A stretch of 64,000 nt of DNA from Candidatus Roizmanbacteria bacterium. GTDB taxonomy: Bacteria > Patescibacteriota > Microgenomatia > UBA1406 > GWC2-37-13. This document shows, in pieces, positions 39,655 to 50,308 of this stretch; the first letter of the stretch is position 1; the number at the start of each line of letters is the position of its first letter. The notes below the pieces were generated by a model. That model was not told the origin of the DNA and ran no database searches. It saw only the letters and a program-made list of their open reading frames with translations. Where the stretch lies: contig JACRPE010000007.1 of assembly GCA_016214055.1 (NCBI GenBank), forward strand, positions 35,781 through 99,780, read 5' to 3'. The translations under genes were made by a program, and so were the position numbers.

Positions 39655-41751
39655 TTATTTCTTTTCAGTTAAGGCCTTCAAGACATTCACAGGAACTTCC
39701 TCGTAGTGGGATGGCTCCATGTAGGAAACGCCGCGGCCTTCAGTGAGGGATCGCAGGGAAGTAACGTATCCGGAGAGTTCAGCCAGGGGGACATATGCCT
39801 TTATGATGGTTGCGCGTCCTCTTTTATCAGTACCAAGAATTTTTCCCCGTTTGCTTGAGATGTCACCGATGACCACCCCCATAAAATTATCAGGAACCGT
39901 AATTTCCACCTTCATAATAGGTTCAAGCAAAGTGGGTCCTGCTTTTTTGGCTCCATCCTGTAAAGCCATGGCGGCGGCGATTTTAAACGCAATATCCGAG
40001 GAGTCCACATCGTGGTAACTTCCGTCAAAGAGAGTTGCCTGGAAGTCAACCATAGGGAAGCCCAATATGACGCCTTTTTCTTTTGCCTCCATGAGTCCTT
40101 TTTCAACCGAACCGATAAACTCTTTGGGAATTGCGCCACCTTTTACTTTATCTATGAATTTGAAACCCGATCCGCGAGGCAAAGGTTCAAGATTCATCAC
40201 ACAGTGTCCGTACTGTCCATGACCACCCGTTTGTTTGATATATTTTCCCTCAGCCTCAACCGTTTTCGTAATCGTTTCTTTGTATGCAACCTGTGGTTTA
40301 CCGACGTTTACATCCATTCCCATTTCGCGCTTCATGCGGTCAACCAAGATCTCAAGATGAAGCTCTCCCATTCCTGACATGACGGTTTGATTCGTCTCAT
40401 GATCAACTTTTACCCGGAAGGTAGGATCTTCCTCGGCCAGTCGTTGCAATGAGTAAGATAATTTTTCCTGATCGGCTTTCGTCTTCGGTTCGATTGCAAG
40501 AGAAATAACCGGTTCGGGAAAAACAATCTGCTCTAGAAGAATAGGGTGATCCTGTTCAGACATGGTATCACCGGTTCGTAAATCCTTCGGGCCAACGAGA
40601 GCAACGATCTCACCCGCATATGCCTTATCAACCTCTTCACGTTGATTTGCATGCATGAGAAGGACTCGACTGACACGTTCTTGTTTACTTCGATTGATGT
40701 TGTAAATATATGAGCCTGATTCAAGAGTGCCGGAATAAATGCGTGTATAAGTCAATTTTCCTACATGAGGATCGAGCTGAATTTTGAATGCAAGCGCTGA
40801 GAATTTTTCATCAGGGCGAAGCAGGCGGACTTCAGGTTCACCGGTTGATGGATGTACCCCTTTAATTTCTTTCAAGTCAACAGGGGAGGGGAGGTAGTCA
40901 ACAACGGCATCAAGCACCGGTTGTACTCCTTTATTCCTCAGGGAACTGCCACAATAAGTGGGAACGATGCGGTAGGTGATTGAGGCTTTTCTCAAAGTGC
41001 TTTTCAACACTTCGTTTGAGAGCTCTTCACCATTTAAGTATTTTGTTAAAATTGCATCATCTGTTTCAGAAATCTGCTCAATCATCTTTGCTCTCATCTC
41101 AGTTGCTTTTTTCAAAAGGTCGGCTGGGATTTCTCCGATTGTGTACTCAACCCCTTGTACATCTTTATCCCAAACCAAAGCTTTCATAGTCATAAGATCG
41201 ATGACGCCGGTAAATTCATGCTCTTTTCCGATGGGATAGGTCATGATGATGGGATTTGCCCCAAGGCGGTCTCGGATTTCCTCAACCGTTGCCTCAAAGT
41301 CAGCACCCAACTTGTCCATTTTATTGATAAAACAGACGCGGGGAATTTTATATTTATCAGCTTGCCTCCATACCGTCTCCGATTGGCTTTGTACACCCTC
41401 TTCTGCATCAAATACCACAACGCCTCCATCGAGTACGCGTAGTGATCTCTCAACTTCAGCGGTAAAGTCCACGTGTCCGGGAGTGTCGATGATATTTATG
41501 CGGATATCTTTCCAGAAGGTGGTAGTTGCGGCAGAGACGATGGTGATACCGCGCTCTCTTTCCTGAGGCATCCAGTCCATTTGGGTACTTCCCTCATCAA
41601 TGTCACCAATTTTATAGGAGCGGCCGGTATAAAAAAGAAAACGTTCAGTTGTAGTTGTCTTACCTGAATCAATATGGGCAATGATACCGATATTTCTTAT
41701 TTTGTCCAGTGGGACATTCCTATTTTTAGTGATTACGCTTTGTTGGGCCAT
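39655..41751 (-). CDS. fusA: Translation elongation factor G
   Basis: A 698-aa GTPase that drives ribosomal translocation. The G motifs are AHIDSGKTTTTERF, RGITIVSA in switch I, DTPGHVDF and NKMDKLGAD. The G', II, III, IV and V domains follow at normal length, with GGHGQYGH in domain IV. It is the last gene of the rpoB-rpoC-rpsL-rpsG-fusA cluster. There is no Shine-Dalgarno motif in the 18-nt gap after rpsG. Confidence 0.97.
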   Translation of the reverse strand: MAQQSVITKNRNVPLDKIRNIGIIAHIDSGKTTTTERFLFYTGRSYKIGDIDEGSTQMDWMPQERERGITIVSAATTTFWKDIRINIIDTPGHVDFTAEVERSLRVLDGGVVVFDAEEGVQSQSETVWRQADKYKIPRVCFINKMDKLGADFEATVEEIRDRLGANPIIMTYPIGKEHEFTGVIDLMTMKALVWDKDVQGVEYTIGEIPADLLKKATEMRAKMIEQISETDDAILTKYLNGEELSNEVLKSTLRKASITYRIVPTYCGSSLRNKGVQPVLDAVVDYLPSPVDLKEIKGVHPSTGEPEVRLLRPDEKFSALAFKIQLDPHVGKLTYTRIYSGTLESGSYIYNINRSKQERVSRVLLMHANQREEVDKAYAGEIVALVGPKDLRTGDTMSEQDHPILLEQIVFPEPVISLAIEPKTKADQEKLSYSLQRLAEEDPTFRVKVDHETNQTVMSGMGELHLEILVDRMKREMGMDVNVGKPQVAYKETITKTVEAEGKYIKQTGGHGQYGHCVMNLEPLPRGSGFKFIDKVKGGAIPKEFIGSVEKGLMEAKEKGVILGFPMVDFQATLFDGSYHDVDSSDIAFKIAAAMALQDGAKKAGPTLLEPIMKVEITVPDNFMGVVIGDISSKRGKILGTDKRGRATIIKAYVPLAELSGYVTSLRSLTEGRGVSYMEPSHYEEVPVNVLKALTEKK

Positions 41752-41769
41752 AGAATTAAAATGAAAGGT

Positions 41770-42243
41770 TTACCACTTCAAGTGAGCGAAAGCCTTATTG
41801 GCTTCGGCCAGTTTCTCTGTTTGTACTCTTTTTGCGATGGATGGTCCCAGATTTTGACTTGCATCCTTGATCTCAGAGTATAATTTTTCTTCAAATGAGT
41901 GAAATTCTTTATTTGATTTGGTTCGTGCATTATCCACTATCCAATTTAATCCGAGAAACAACTTGCGTTCTCTCCTGACTTCAATAGGAACAAGATAAGA
42001 TGCACCACCCAGCCGTTTGGGCTTTACTTCATGATTGGGGGTAACATTGGAGATAGCTTGATTAAGGATTTTTAAAGGATCCTGTCCTTCTTTTTTGAAG
42101 CGTTCAAGCATACCGTACACAATCTTTTCAGAAATTGATTTTTTCCCATCACGGCTTACGTAGTTGATCAGTTTGGCAACTTCAAAACTTCCGTAGACTG
42201 GATCGGGGGGGACTGTTAGTTTTTTATATTGATGGCGTGGCAT
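41770..42243 (-). CDS. rpsG: Ribosomal protein uS7
   Basis: A 157-aa small-subunit protein that nucleates folding of the 16S 3' domain. It has the family pattern VAKLINYVSRDGKKSISEKIVY, then VTPNHEVKPKRLGGASYLVPIEV (split by positions ~65-87), and ANKAFAHLKW at the end. It lies between rpsL and fusA in the classic str order, with an AT-rich gap and no Shine-Dalgarno motif. Confidence 0.97.
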   Translation of the reverse strand: MPRHQYKKLTVPPDPVYGSFEVAKLINYVSRDGKKSISEKIVYGMLERFKKEGQDPLKILNQAISNVTPNHEVKPKRLGGASYLVPIEVRRERKLFLGLNWIVDNARTKSNKEFHSFEEKLYSEIKDASQNLGPSIAKRVQTEKLAEANKAFAHLKW

Positions 42244-42258
42244 AGATATATATAATTA

Positions 42259-42690
42259 TTAGGCGGCGGCAACTGCTTTCTTTTTCTCAAACTTAGCTCC
42301 GTATTTAGAGCGAGAAGTTGTTCTTCCTTGTACCCCTGAGGTATCAAATTTACCGCGAACAATGTGGTATTTAACACCTGGTAAATCTTTTACACGACCA
42401 CCCCGGACCAGAACGATTGAATGCTCAGCAAGATTGTGTCCGACTCCTTGGATGTAGGCGGTGACTTCCATTTTATTTGAAAGCCGTACCCTTGCTACTT
42501 TTCGGAGAGCCGAGTTTGGTTTTTTTGGTGTCATGGTACGCACGACAGTACATACTCCTCTTTTCAAGGGATTTTGAGTTTTGATATACCTTCGCTTAAG
42601 AGAGTTAAAACTCATCTTCATAGCGGCGGCTCTCGATTTCTTAACTCGTTTGTGTCTCTTCCTTTTCAGGAGTTGGTTGATTGTTGGCAT
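42259..42690 (-). CDS. rpsL: Ribosomal protein uS12
   Basis: A 143-aa decoding-centre protein. MPTINQLLK opens it. [15 protein letters not shown] and [16 protein letters not shown] are the conserved loops; the lysine of KKPNS is the usual streptomycin-resistance position and is unmutated. Its first 50 nt overlap the end of rpoC in another frame, a long overlap for this junction. Confidence 0.97.
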   Translation of the reverse strand: MPTINQLLKRKRHKRVKKSRAAAMKMSFNSLKRRYIKTQNPLKRGVCTVVRTMTPKKPNSALRKVARVRLSNKMEVTAYIQGVGHNLAEHSIVLVRGGRVKDLPGVKYHIVRGKFDTSGVQGRTTSRSKYGAKFEKKKAVAAA

Positions 42691-45600
42691 ACTTACTTAA
42701 AAATTTACTGTAATACTTATCAATTAAGTCCTTGGTTACGGGGATTAATCTGCCTATTATAACATTTTCTTTGAGTCCCAGCAAGTGATCTACCTGATTT
42801 TTGATTGCGGCAGAACTCAAAACCGAAGTTGTCTGTTCAAATGACGCACTTGATAGCCAAGAATCGGTATAGATTGCGGCTTTGGTGATTCCTAATATTG
42901 AGATCTTACCGGTTGAAGGTTTTCCTCCCTGAGTGATGATTTTTTTATTCTCTTCCTCAAAGCGGATTTTGGAAACTACTTCATCTTTGATGAATGAAGT
43001 ATCACCTTCATCTTCAATGGTGACTTTATCACTCATCTTGCGGATAATGACCTCAAAATGCTTATCGTGAATTGGGATACCCTGAGATTCGTATACTTGT
43101 TGTACTTCATTCAAAAGATACAGTTGGGCGGCGCGCAAGCCTTTGATGATAAGAATATCATGGACATCCAGGTATCCTTCGGATAATGCGGCACCTTTTG
43201 TGACAAGGTCTCCATCTTTGACTTTCAAAGTCTGATTCATGGGAACCATGAATTCCTGTTCTTTTTCTTCTCCACCTTCGGTTGAGATAACCTTGATGAT
43301 ATACACTTCCCGTTTCAGATCTTCCTGGAGAGAAATTTTTCCATTCATCTCACTGATAGGGGAGACGACTTTGGGTGTTCTTGTTTCAAATAACTCCTCA
43401 ACTCGGGGAAGACCCTGAGTCACGTCGGAGATGACGATACCTCCAAAATGTCTGACTCTCATGGTAAGTTGCGTTCCCGGTTCTCCAATTGATTGGGCCG
43501 CGGTGACGCCGACTGGAACACCAACATCTACCACTTTACTCGTTGAAAGATCAAGACCATAACATTTCTGACATACACCAAACTTTGATTGACAGTAAAG
43601 AGCTGAACGGACCGTAACTTTGGTAATATTATTTTTTTCGATTAATTCGGATGATGGCTCGTCGATAAGATTATTTGCCGCAACCAGTACTTTTTTATCA
43701 GAGGTAACGATATCATGTAAAGCATATCTTCCTCGGATACGGAGCTTGAATTTATCTCCACGGTCATCCTTTGTTGATACGACAAGTCCTTCGGTTACGT
43801 TACAATCTTCCTCGCGGATAATCATGTCATGTGCCACATCAACCAACCGGCGAGTAAGGTATCCGGCGTCTGCTGTTTTCAAAGCTGAATCGGTCAAACC
43901 TTTTCGTGCTCCACGGGCTGAGATAACATATTCAAAGATGGAAAGTCCCTCGCGGTAATTTGATTTGGTCGGAACCTCGATAATCTTTCCCATAGGATCG
44001 ACGACTAATCCCTTCATGGCTGATAGTTGTTTGAGTTGTTCTTTTGAAGCACGTGCTCCTCCTGACTTGATGATAATTTTGACCGGATTTTCCTCATCAA
44101 GGGCGTCCCACGTTTGATCAGCCAAACTCTCAGTTGTTTCAATCCAAAGCTTATTAGTGTAACGTCTCTTTTCATCGATGGTCAAGAATCCTTGATTGAA
44201 ATTTTTCTCAATCTTCTTGATTTCTTTCTCCGTATTTCTCATGATCTCTGCTTTTTGAGGAATGATCTTACAGTCAAATATGGATGAGGAAAGTCCGCCT
44301 GACACGGTTGCTCCCCAAAACCCGATATCTTTTAACTGGTCGATAAGTTCTCCTATTTTTTCAGAGTCGTTGTATAGTCTGGTTGCCTTGACTACAATTT
44401 CCTTCACATCTGAGGCTTTGATTTCCGCATTTATAAATTGAAGTTCAGGAGGAAGTCCCATATTCACCATAATCCGTCCGACTGATGTCCTGATAATTTT
44501 ATCATTGACACGCACCAGAACCGGCTGGCGGAGAATGAGTCTTCCCATTTCATATAAGTTGATGGCATCTTCGCGATTGGAGAAAACCATGAGTTTTTCA
44601 TCGGAAACATCTTTAAATGTATTATCAAGTGTGGTCAGATAATAGATTCCAAGCGCCATTTCCTTATTGGGAAGTACGATGGGGGTACCATCTGAAGGCT
44701 TGAGCAAATTCTGATGTGCCATCATACGGGTCTTCACTTCATTTATCGCATTTTGAGAAAGGGGAACAAACACACCCATTGCGTCTCCGTCAAAGTCTGC
44801 GTTATATCCGGCACATACGGCGGGGTGCAATTTGATGACGTAAGAATCGGTCAAAACAGGATAGAATCCCAAGATGGATAATTTGTGCAGTGTCGGTGCT
44901 CGGTTCAAAAGGACCGGGTGATCTTTGGTAATCTCCTCAAGAATGTCATAGATAACCGGCTCTTTCAGTTCAAGAAAATTCTTTGCACTTTTTATATTCG
45001 GAGCTAATCCTCTTATGATAATCTCATGCAAAAGATGGGGCTTGAAAAGTTCAAGCGCCATTTCTTTTGGAATACCGCATTGATTTATTTTAAGTTCAGG
45101 GCCAACCGAGATAGTTGAACGACCTGAATAATCGACCCTCTTTCCGAGCAAATTCTGTCTGAAGCGACCCTGTTTTCCACGAAGAATATCGGATAAAGAT
45201 TTTTGAATTTTGACTGCGGCTCCTTGTGAGCGGGTTCTTCCTCTTGATTTTTGAAGGTCAAGAAGTGAATCGACAGCCTCCTGTAACATGCGTTTTTCAT
45301 TTCTTAAAATGATCTCAGGCGCACCCAGATCAATAAGTTGTTTCAAACGGTTATTGCGGTTGATGACACGTCGGTAAAAATCATTTAAATCTGATGTTGC
45401 AAATTTTCCCCCCGGAAGTTGTACCACAGGGCGAAGATCAGGAGGAATAACGGGAAGAACGGTCAAGACCATCCATAAAGGTTGTGTATTTCCCTTCAAA
45501 AATGATTCGATGATGCGGGCTTTTTTCAATAATTTATTTCTGCGTTCACCTTTTGCCTTAAGCAGTTCATGGAGAGATTCTTCATAAATTTTCTTGAAAT

Positions 45601-46435
45601 CGGTCGTTGAAAGAAGTTCATACAAAACTTCAGAACCGATTCCAACCTCCACAAACCCTTCAAGTTCTTTATCTTTGAGGAAAAGATAATCTTCCTCTTC
45701 AAACACGTCATTGGCTTTTAATGCCTTTACCGTTTTTATGATCCGGTCAAGCATCGCGGTCTTTTTTGCTTTTTCCTCTACATAGCGGTCGGAAAGCATG
45801 AGAAACTTTTCCCGTTCTTTCAGATCAAGTTCCTGAAAAGCAATTTCTTTCTGCTCCTTGTGTGAGATCTTTTTTCCGATGTCTTCTTTTTGTTTCACAA
45901 ATGATTCCTTTAGCGTTAATTTTTCTTTATCGTACTCTTCCTCGATGAGACTTAACTCTTTTTTATTCATGGAGTCCAAATGTTGGACTACTTTTTTTTG
46001 TTTTTCTTTGTCGACAGACTTTACGAGGTAGAGTGCATAATAAATGATCTTTTCCATGGATTGGGGAGGGACGTCGAGAATGACGCTAATAGGAGATGAG
46101 GAACCTTTGAAATACCAAATATGTGAGATGGGGGTTGCGAGCTTGATGTGTCCCATGCGTTCACGGCGGACAGCGGAAGTGGTTATCTCCACTCCACAGC
46201 GGTCACAGATAATCCCCTTATAACGGATGCGTTTATACTTTCCACAGTAACATTCGTAATCTTTTGTGGGTCCGAAGATGCGTTCATCAAATAACCCGTC
46301 TTTTTCAGCACGGAAGGTGCGGTAATTGATCGTCTCCGGTTTGGTTACTTCTCCCTTTGACCATTTGAGTATGTCATCAGGTGAGGCGAGCCGAATGCGG
46401 AGTCCGCTAAAGTCAATTACGTTGGATTCTTCCAT
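42641..46435 (-). CDS. rpoC: RNA polymerase beta' subunit
   Basis: A 1264-aa catalytic subunit. The N-terminal zinc domain is [19 protein letters not shown]. The active-site motif [10 protein letters not shown] binds magnesium. The bridge helix/trigger-loop region contains [25 protein letters not shown] second zinc site has [14 protein letters not shown] coiled-coil, Lys/Glu-rich stretch at ~150-250 follows the clamp. The C-terminal tail ([11 protein letters not shown]) is encoded in the overlap with rpsL. rpoB lies 5 nt upstream. Confidence 0.97.
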   Translation of the reverse strand: MEESNVIDFSGLRIRLASPDDILKWSKGEVTKPETINYRTFRAEKDGLFDERIFGPTKDYECYCGKYKRIRYKGIICDRCGVEITTSAVRRERMGHIKLATPISHIWYFKGSSSPISVILDVPPQSMEKIIYYALYLVKSVDKEKQKKVVQHLDSMNKKELSLIEEEYDKEKLTLKESFVKQKEDIGKKISHKEQKEIAFQELDLKEREKFLMLSDRYVEEKAKKTAMLDRIIKTVKALKANDVFEEEDYLFLKDKELEGFVEVGIGSEVLYELLSTTDFKKIYEESLHELLKAKGERRNKLLKKARIIESFLKGNTQPLWMVLTVLPVIPPDLRPVVQLPGGKFATSDLNDFYRRVINRNNRLKQLIDLGAPEIILRNEKRMLQEAVDSLLDLQKSRGRTRSQGAAVKIQKSLSDILRGKQGRFRQNLLGKRVDYSGRSTISVGPELKINQCGIPKEMALELFKPHLLHEIIIRGLAPNIKSAKNFLELKEPVIYDILEEITKDHPVLLNRAPTLHKLSILGFYPVLTDSYVIKLHPAVCAGYNADFDGDAMGVFVPLSQNAINEVKTRMMAHQNLLKPSDGTPIVLPNKEMALGIYYLTTLDNTFKDVSDEKLMVFSNREDAINLYEMGRLILRQPVLVRVNDKIIRTSVGRIMVNMGLPPELQFINAEIKASDVKEIVVKATRLYNDSEKIGELIDQLKDIGFWGATVSGGLSSSIFDCKIIPQKAEIMRNTEKEIKKIEKNFNQGFLTIDEKRRYTNKLWIETTESLADQTWDALDEENPVKIIIKSGGARASKEQLKQLSAMKGLVVDPMGKIIEVPTKSNYREGLSIFEYVISARGARKGLTDSALKTADAGYLTRRLVDVAHDMIIREEDCNVTEGLVVSTKDDRGDKFKLRIRGRYALHDIVTSDKKVLVAANNLIDEPSSELIEKNNITKVTVRSALYCQSKFGVCQKCYGLDLSTSKVVDVGVPVGVTAAQSIGEPGTQLTMRVRHFGGIVISDVTQGLPRVEELFETRTPKVVSPISEMNGKISLQEDLKREVYIIKVISTEGGEEKEQEFMVPMNQTLKVKDGDLVTKGAALSEGYLDVHDILIIKGLRAAQLYLLNEVQQVYESQGIPIHDKHFEVIIRKMSDKVTIEDEGDTSFIKDEVVSKIRFEEENKKIITQGGKPSTGKISILGITKAAIYTDSWLSSASFEQTTSVLSSAAIKNQVDHLLGLKENVIIGRLIPVTKDLIDKYYSKFLSKYANNQPTPEKEETQTS

Positions 46436-46440
46436 AGAGG

Positions 46441-49400
46441 TTATTTGATGTAATCAATTGATAAACCGAGTGAGTTTAATTCTTTCACAAGAACGTGGAA
46501 TGACTCAGGGACATTTGATTGAGGAATATCCAATCCCTTAATAATAGATTCAAATGCTTTGGTGCGACCACGGACATCATCACTTTTGATCGTCAACATT
46601 TCCTGTAAAGTATATGGCACTCGGTGTGACTCAAGAGCCCACACCTCCATCTCTCCAAACCGCTGACCACCCATTTGTGACTTTCCGCCCAAGGGTTGTT
46701 GAGATACGAGAGAATAAGGACCGACTGACCGGGCATGGAATTTATCCTCAACCATGTGGATAAGTTTCATGATATATCCGGTACCGACCAACACTTGTTT
46801 TTCAAAAGGTTTACCTGACAATCCATCATATATGACTGTCTTTCCGTCAATGGGCAATCCTTGTTTCTTGAGTTCTGAGGTGATGAAATCTTCCTGAATT
46901 TTTTCAAAAACAGGAGCTACGATGGTCCAGTTATTAAACTTTGCAATATAGCCGAGAAGTGTTTCGAAAAGTTGTCCCAGATTCATTCTCGCCAATATGG
47001 AAAGGGGAGAGATGATCACATCAACCGGTGTACCATCGGCAAGATACGGCATATCCCATTCGGGAAGAATACGTGAAATGACTCCTTTGTTTCCATGGCG
47101 TCCTGCAAGTTTGTCTCCGATAGATATCTTTCTAAGTTGGGCTGTGTTTACAATGACGCGTTTGATGATAGTTGGCTCCAATTCATTTGGATCTTTTTTA
47201 CTGTCAATAGTTTCGATGTTTACGACCACGCCTTTTTTTCCATACGGCATGCGCAGAGAAGTGTCTTTTACATCTTTTGCTTTTTCGCCGAATATAGCCC
47301 GTAGCAATCGTTCTTCAGCCGTTAATTCTTTTTCTCCTTTTGGTGCAACTTTTCCGACGAGAATATCTCCATTTTTTGCCTCGGTACCGATAAGTACCAA
47401 CCCGTCTTTATCAAGATTCTGAAGGACTTCTTCGCGGACATTGGGAATATCTCGTGTTGGTTCCTCAGGGCCAAGTTTTGTATCAACGAGGTCTGCTATG
47501 AACTCTTCACTGGTGATAGAAGTCAAAATGTCCTCCTTCACCAAGCGTTCTGAGATAACAAAGCCGTCTTCATAACCCAATCCATTGAATGAAGTATAGG
47601 CAACCACGAGATTCTGACCGAGTGCAAGTTTTCCGTTATTCGTTGCGGGTCCGTCAATGATGAGGTCACCTTTTTTCACTTTTTGTTTAAGTTCCACTCG
47701 AGGTTTTTGATCAAAGATAATATCCTTACTTGTTCTTACATATCGTTCAAGAGGATAATCATATTTCTTTCCGTTTTTTCCCACAATTACAACTTTTTTA
47801 GAATCGACATATTCAACAACTCCATCTTCCTCGGCTAACACCGTTCTTCCGAGAGCTTGCGCAATTGTCTCTTCAGATCCGGTACCCACCAAAGGAGCGG
47901 CCGGTTTCAAAAGAGGAACTGCCTGACATTGCATGTGCGTACCCATCAGGGCACGACTTGCATCATCGTTCTGTAAGAATGGAATGAGGGTAGCGGAGAC
48001 TCCAACTACCTGGCGGGGTGATACGTCGATAAGGTTCAATTTTTCGGTCGGGACCTCCACAAGATCTCCCTGATATCTGGTGACCACCATTTCATCTTGA
48101 ATAATACCGTCTTTATCAATATTGAGATTGTCCGAAGTTATGTAAAACGTTTCCTCATCATCAGCCTGCATATAAACTAACTCATTCGTCACTTTTGCTA
48201 CTTTCTTTCCCCCTTTTGTTTCAATCACCGCTTTTTTATAGGGAGTTTCAAGAAATCCATATTTATTTATTTTTGAATAGATGGCCATGTAAGTTACGAC
48301 ACCGATATTGGGTCCTTCCGGTGATCTGATGGGACAGATTCTTCCGTACTGGGAAGATGATATATCACGGATTGAGAATGAAGCTCTTTCCTTTTCAATA
48401 CCGCCGGGTCCACCTACGGTAATCCTTCTCAAATTATCAAGCTCAGACAAAGGATTCGTTTGATCCACAATAGTTGAGAGTTGACTGGTCCGATAAAATG
48501 AATTGATTGCCATAATAATTGGCTTTGAGTTGATGATCTGAGAAGGAGAGGGGAATGCATCAGAAGGAACCAAACTCATCCGTTCTTTAATTTCTTTTTC
48601 AGTACGCACCATACCGACACGTACTCCATAGGAACCGATAAGTTCTCCGACTGTCTTAATCCTTCGGTTGCCCAAATGATCGATATCATCAAAATTACCT
48701 TTTCCTAAAGTCAAATTCACCAGATATTTTAGAATTGCAACTACGTCGTCTTTAGTTATCACGTGATGTTCTTTGTCGATGGGGGTAGTAAATCCTAATT
48801 TCTTATTTACTTTATAGCGTCCCACATCGGCGAGGGAATACCTGCGGTGATTGAAAAAAAGGCTATTAAGGGTTTCGCGCGCATTTTCAAGGATAAGGGG
48901 TTCTCCCGGTTTTATCTTTCGGTAAAGCTCCAAGACTGCCTCATCTTTACTTTTAGTGCGGTCTTTTTTAATGGTGGGAGCAATATATTTATCAAAAACA
49001 GATTTATCTATATCGGAAAAGAGGTCAAGGAGTTGATTGTTGTTTTCCCCATCAAAAATACGGAGAAATACTGAGGCTAAAAATTTTCTTTTTTTGTTTA
49101 TTTTTCCTTCGATGATACCGTTTTTATTAATGGTAAAGTCAAGCCATGAACCGATGTAAGGTCTGATTTCAGCATTGTAAAGGGTAAGTCCGGTGGTTTT
49201 GTCAATCTCGGCTGTGAAGTATGCTCCGGGCGATCTGACAATCTGATTTATGATAGCGCGTTCGATTCCGTTGACGATGAAGGTGCCCCGTGAAGTCATT
49301 TTGGGGAGGTTGAAGAAATAGACGTCTTGCCTTTTTTCAGTCCCTGTTTTTTTATTCACGAGTCTTACTTTTACATACACGGGAAAATCATAGGTGAGTT

Positions 49401-49653
49401 TTTTCTTGATACAAAGTTCGAGAGGATAACGGGGATTATCAAAATAAAGGTCTTCAAAGTAGAGAGTAAATTTTTTGCCCGTGTAGTCTTCGATGGGGAA
49501 GAACTCTTCCATTATTTCTTTCAGTTCTTTGGTGAGGAATTTGTTCCATGACTCTTTTTGTACTGCTATCAGGTCGATCTCTTTCAGGTTCTCTTTTTCT
49601 TTTCCGAGGAAAATTTCCGAAGAAGGGTTAGATCTCTTTGTGTGAATGCTCAT
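46441..49653 (-). CDS. rpoB: RNA polymerase beta subunit
   Basis: A 1070-aa subunit, shorter than the ~1340 of E. coli; it lacks the lineage-specific insertions. The rifampicin-site region reads SQLSTIVDQTNPLSELDNLRR, with Asn where most bacteria have His in ...TH/NPLSEL. The C-terminal part has KLAGRHGNKGVIS and GGKSQMGGQRFGEMEVWAL. It heads the rpoB-rpoC-rpsL-rpsG-fusA operon. The L10/L12 genes that often precede rpoB are absent. A promoter and hairpin leader lie upstream. Confidence 0.97.
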   Translation of the reverse strand: MSIHTKRSNPSSEIFLGKEKENLKEIDLIAVQKESWNKFLTKELKEIMEEFFPIEDYTGKKFTLYFEDLYFDNPRYPLELCIKKKLTYDFPVYVKVRLVNKKTGTEKRQDVYFFNLPKMTSRGTFIVNGIERAIINQIVRSPGAYFTAEIDKTTGLTLYNAEIRPYIGSWLDFTINKNGIIEGKINKKRKFLASVFLRIFDGENNNQLLDLFSDIDKSVFDKYIAPTIKKDRTKSKDEAVLELYRKIKPGEPLILENARETLNSLFFNHRRYSLADVGRYKVNKKLGFTTPIDKEHHVITKDDVVAILKYLVNLTLGKGNFDDIDHLGNRRIKTVGELIGSYGVRVGMVRTEKEIKERMSLVPSDAFPSPSQIINSKPIIMAINSFYRTSQLSTIVDQTNPLSELDNLRRITVGGPGGIEKERASFSIRDISSSQYGRICPIRSPEGPNIGVVTYMAIYSKINKYGFLETPYKKAVIETKGGKKVAKVTNELVYMQADDEETFYITSDNLNIDKDGIIQDEMVVTRYQGDLVEVPTEKLNLIDVSPRQVVGVSATLIPFLQNDDASRALMGTHMQCQAVPLLKPAAPLVGTGSEETIAQALGRTVLAEEDGVVEYVDSKKVVIVGKNGKKYDYPLERYVRTSKDIIFDQKPRVELKQKVKKGDLIIDGPATNNGKLALGQNLVVAYTSFNGLGYEDGFVISERLVKEDILTSITSEEFIADLVDTKLGPEEPTRDIPNVREEVLQNLDKDGLVLIGTEAKNGDILVGKVAPKGEKELTAEERLLRAIFGEKAKDVKDTSLRMPYGKKGVVVNIETIDSKKDPNELEPTIIKRVIVNTAQLRKISIGDKLAGRHGNKGVISRILPEWDMPYLADGTPVDVIISPLSILARMNLGQLFETLLGYIAKFNNWTIVAPVFEKIQEDFITSELKKQGLPIDGKTVIYDGLSGKPFEKQVLVGTGYIMKLIHMVEDKFHARSVGPYSLVSQQPLGGKSQMGGQRFGEMEVWALESHRVPYTLQEMLTIKSDDVRGRTKAFESIIKGLDIPQSNVPESFHVLVKELNSLGLSIDYIK

Positions 49654-49693
49654 CGATAATTTGAGGGCTAAAAATTATGTAAACAACAATACA

Positions 49694-49713
49694 CTCCCTT
49701 AGTTAAAAGGGAG
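49694..49713 (-). promoter_or_regulatory. Hairpin in the rpoB leader
   Basis: CTCCCTT (49694-49700) and AAGGGAG (49707-49713) form a 7-bp stem with a 6-nt loop in the ~72-nt leader of rpoB. No U tract follows on the minus strand, so it is not a standard terminator. It could set mRNA stability or bind a protein. Confidence 0.55.
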
Positions 49714-49731
49714 ATTAAAAAAAGTTCCTAA

Positions 49732-49760
49732 ACTATACTATATATTGATTTGAAAGTCAA
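49732..49760 (-). promoter_or_regulatory. rpoB operon promoter
   Basis: On the minus strand TTGACT (49755-49760), 17-nt spacer, TATAGT (49732-49737). The predicted start is near 49725, leaving a leader of about 72 nt. This is one of the few genes here with a real leader. The -35 lies in the last codons of the upstream gene. Confidence 0.7.
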
Positions 49761-50038
49761 GAGTGATTTGTAACTTGTTTAATTTTAGTCAGGATACCTT
49801 CTATATTGTCAAGGCGGAAGGGATTCTTCTTGTTGTCCTTCTTTGAACTATGCTTGTCAACCCCGTCAATGAAATGTTCCAAATTTTCCTCCAGATTTTC
49901 CGAAAAACGGAGTGCTTTTTTGACCGTGTTTCTCCCCATTTTAGTCCCGAATAAATATGCCAATCCTACGGCTCCGGCTATACCGAGTGAAAAACCCACC
50001 CAAAAATTAGATACCCGGTGTTCATTTGTCCTGGACAT
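49757..50038 (-). CDS. YtxH-like small membrane protein
   Basis: A 93-aa protein. After ten polar residues comes a glycine-rich membrane segment (FWVGFSLGIAGAVGLAYLFGTKMG), then a charged helical tail, the layout of YtxH/gas-vesicle-like proteins. The first in-frame ATG is 24 nt upstream, but MSRTNEHRV directly before the membrane segment fits better. It overlaps the preceding gene by 17 nt. Function unknown. Confidence 0.65.
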   Translation of the reverse strand: MSRTNEHRVSNFWVGFSLGIAGAVGLAYLFGTKMGRNTVKKALRFSENLEENLEHFIDGVDKHSSKKDNKKNPFRLDNIEGILTKIKQVTNHS

Positions 50039-50285
50039 TTTTTTTGTGCGTAAATATCTCAAAAACCTTTAAAATCGTTTTGAATCCGTTCACAAACCCT
50101 ACAATCTCACCAAATCCATGTTCAAGATTCAAACCAACAGCCTCAAATCCTTCAGTAATCTTGTTTATCGTGGCGAGCGTCTTTTTCAGTTCAAAAAGTA
50201 CCTGGATAAGCTGAATTCCGATGATAACTGAAAATACGGTGGTAGTACCGAGGGTGACAATGAGCAAAATCTGAGTCGTATCCAT
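50022..50285 (-). CDS. Small membrane protein, DUF948-like layout
   Basis: An 87-aa protein with one N-terminal membrane segment (~7-30) followed by an amphipathic helical region with a heptad-like pattern (LKKTLATINKITEGFEAV). This is the layout of DUF948 proteins, but similarity is not certain. TATAAT (50292-50297) ends 6 nt before the ATG, so it is leaderless. It is coupled to the YtxH-like gene. Confidence 0.65.
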   Translation of the reverse strand: MDTTQILLIVTLGTTTVFSVIIGIQLIQVLFELKKTLATINKITEGFEAVGLNLEHGFGEIVGFVNGFKTILKVFEIFTHKKNVQDK

Positions 50286-50308
50286 ATATGTATTATATAC
50301 AATTTAAT

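Noticed and set aside
44000..49600. Long open frames opposite rpoB, rpoC and fusA
   Set aside because: They mirror highly conserved coding sequence and encode low-complexity products without promoters or domains.
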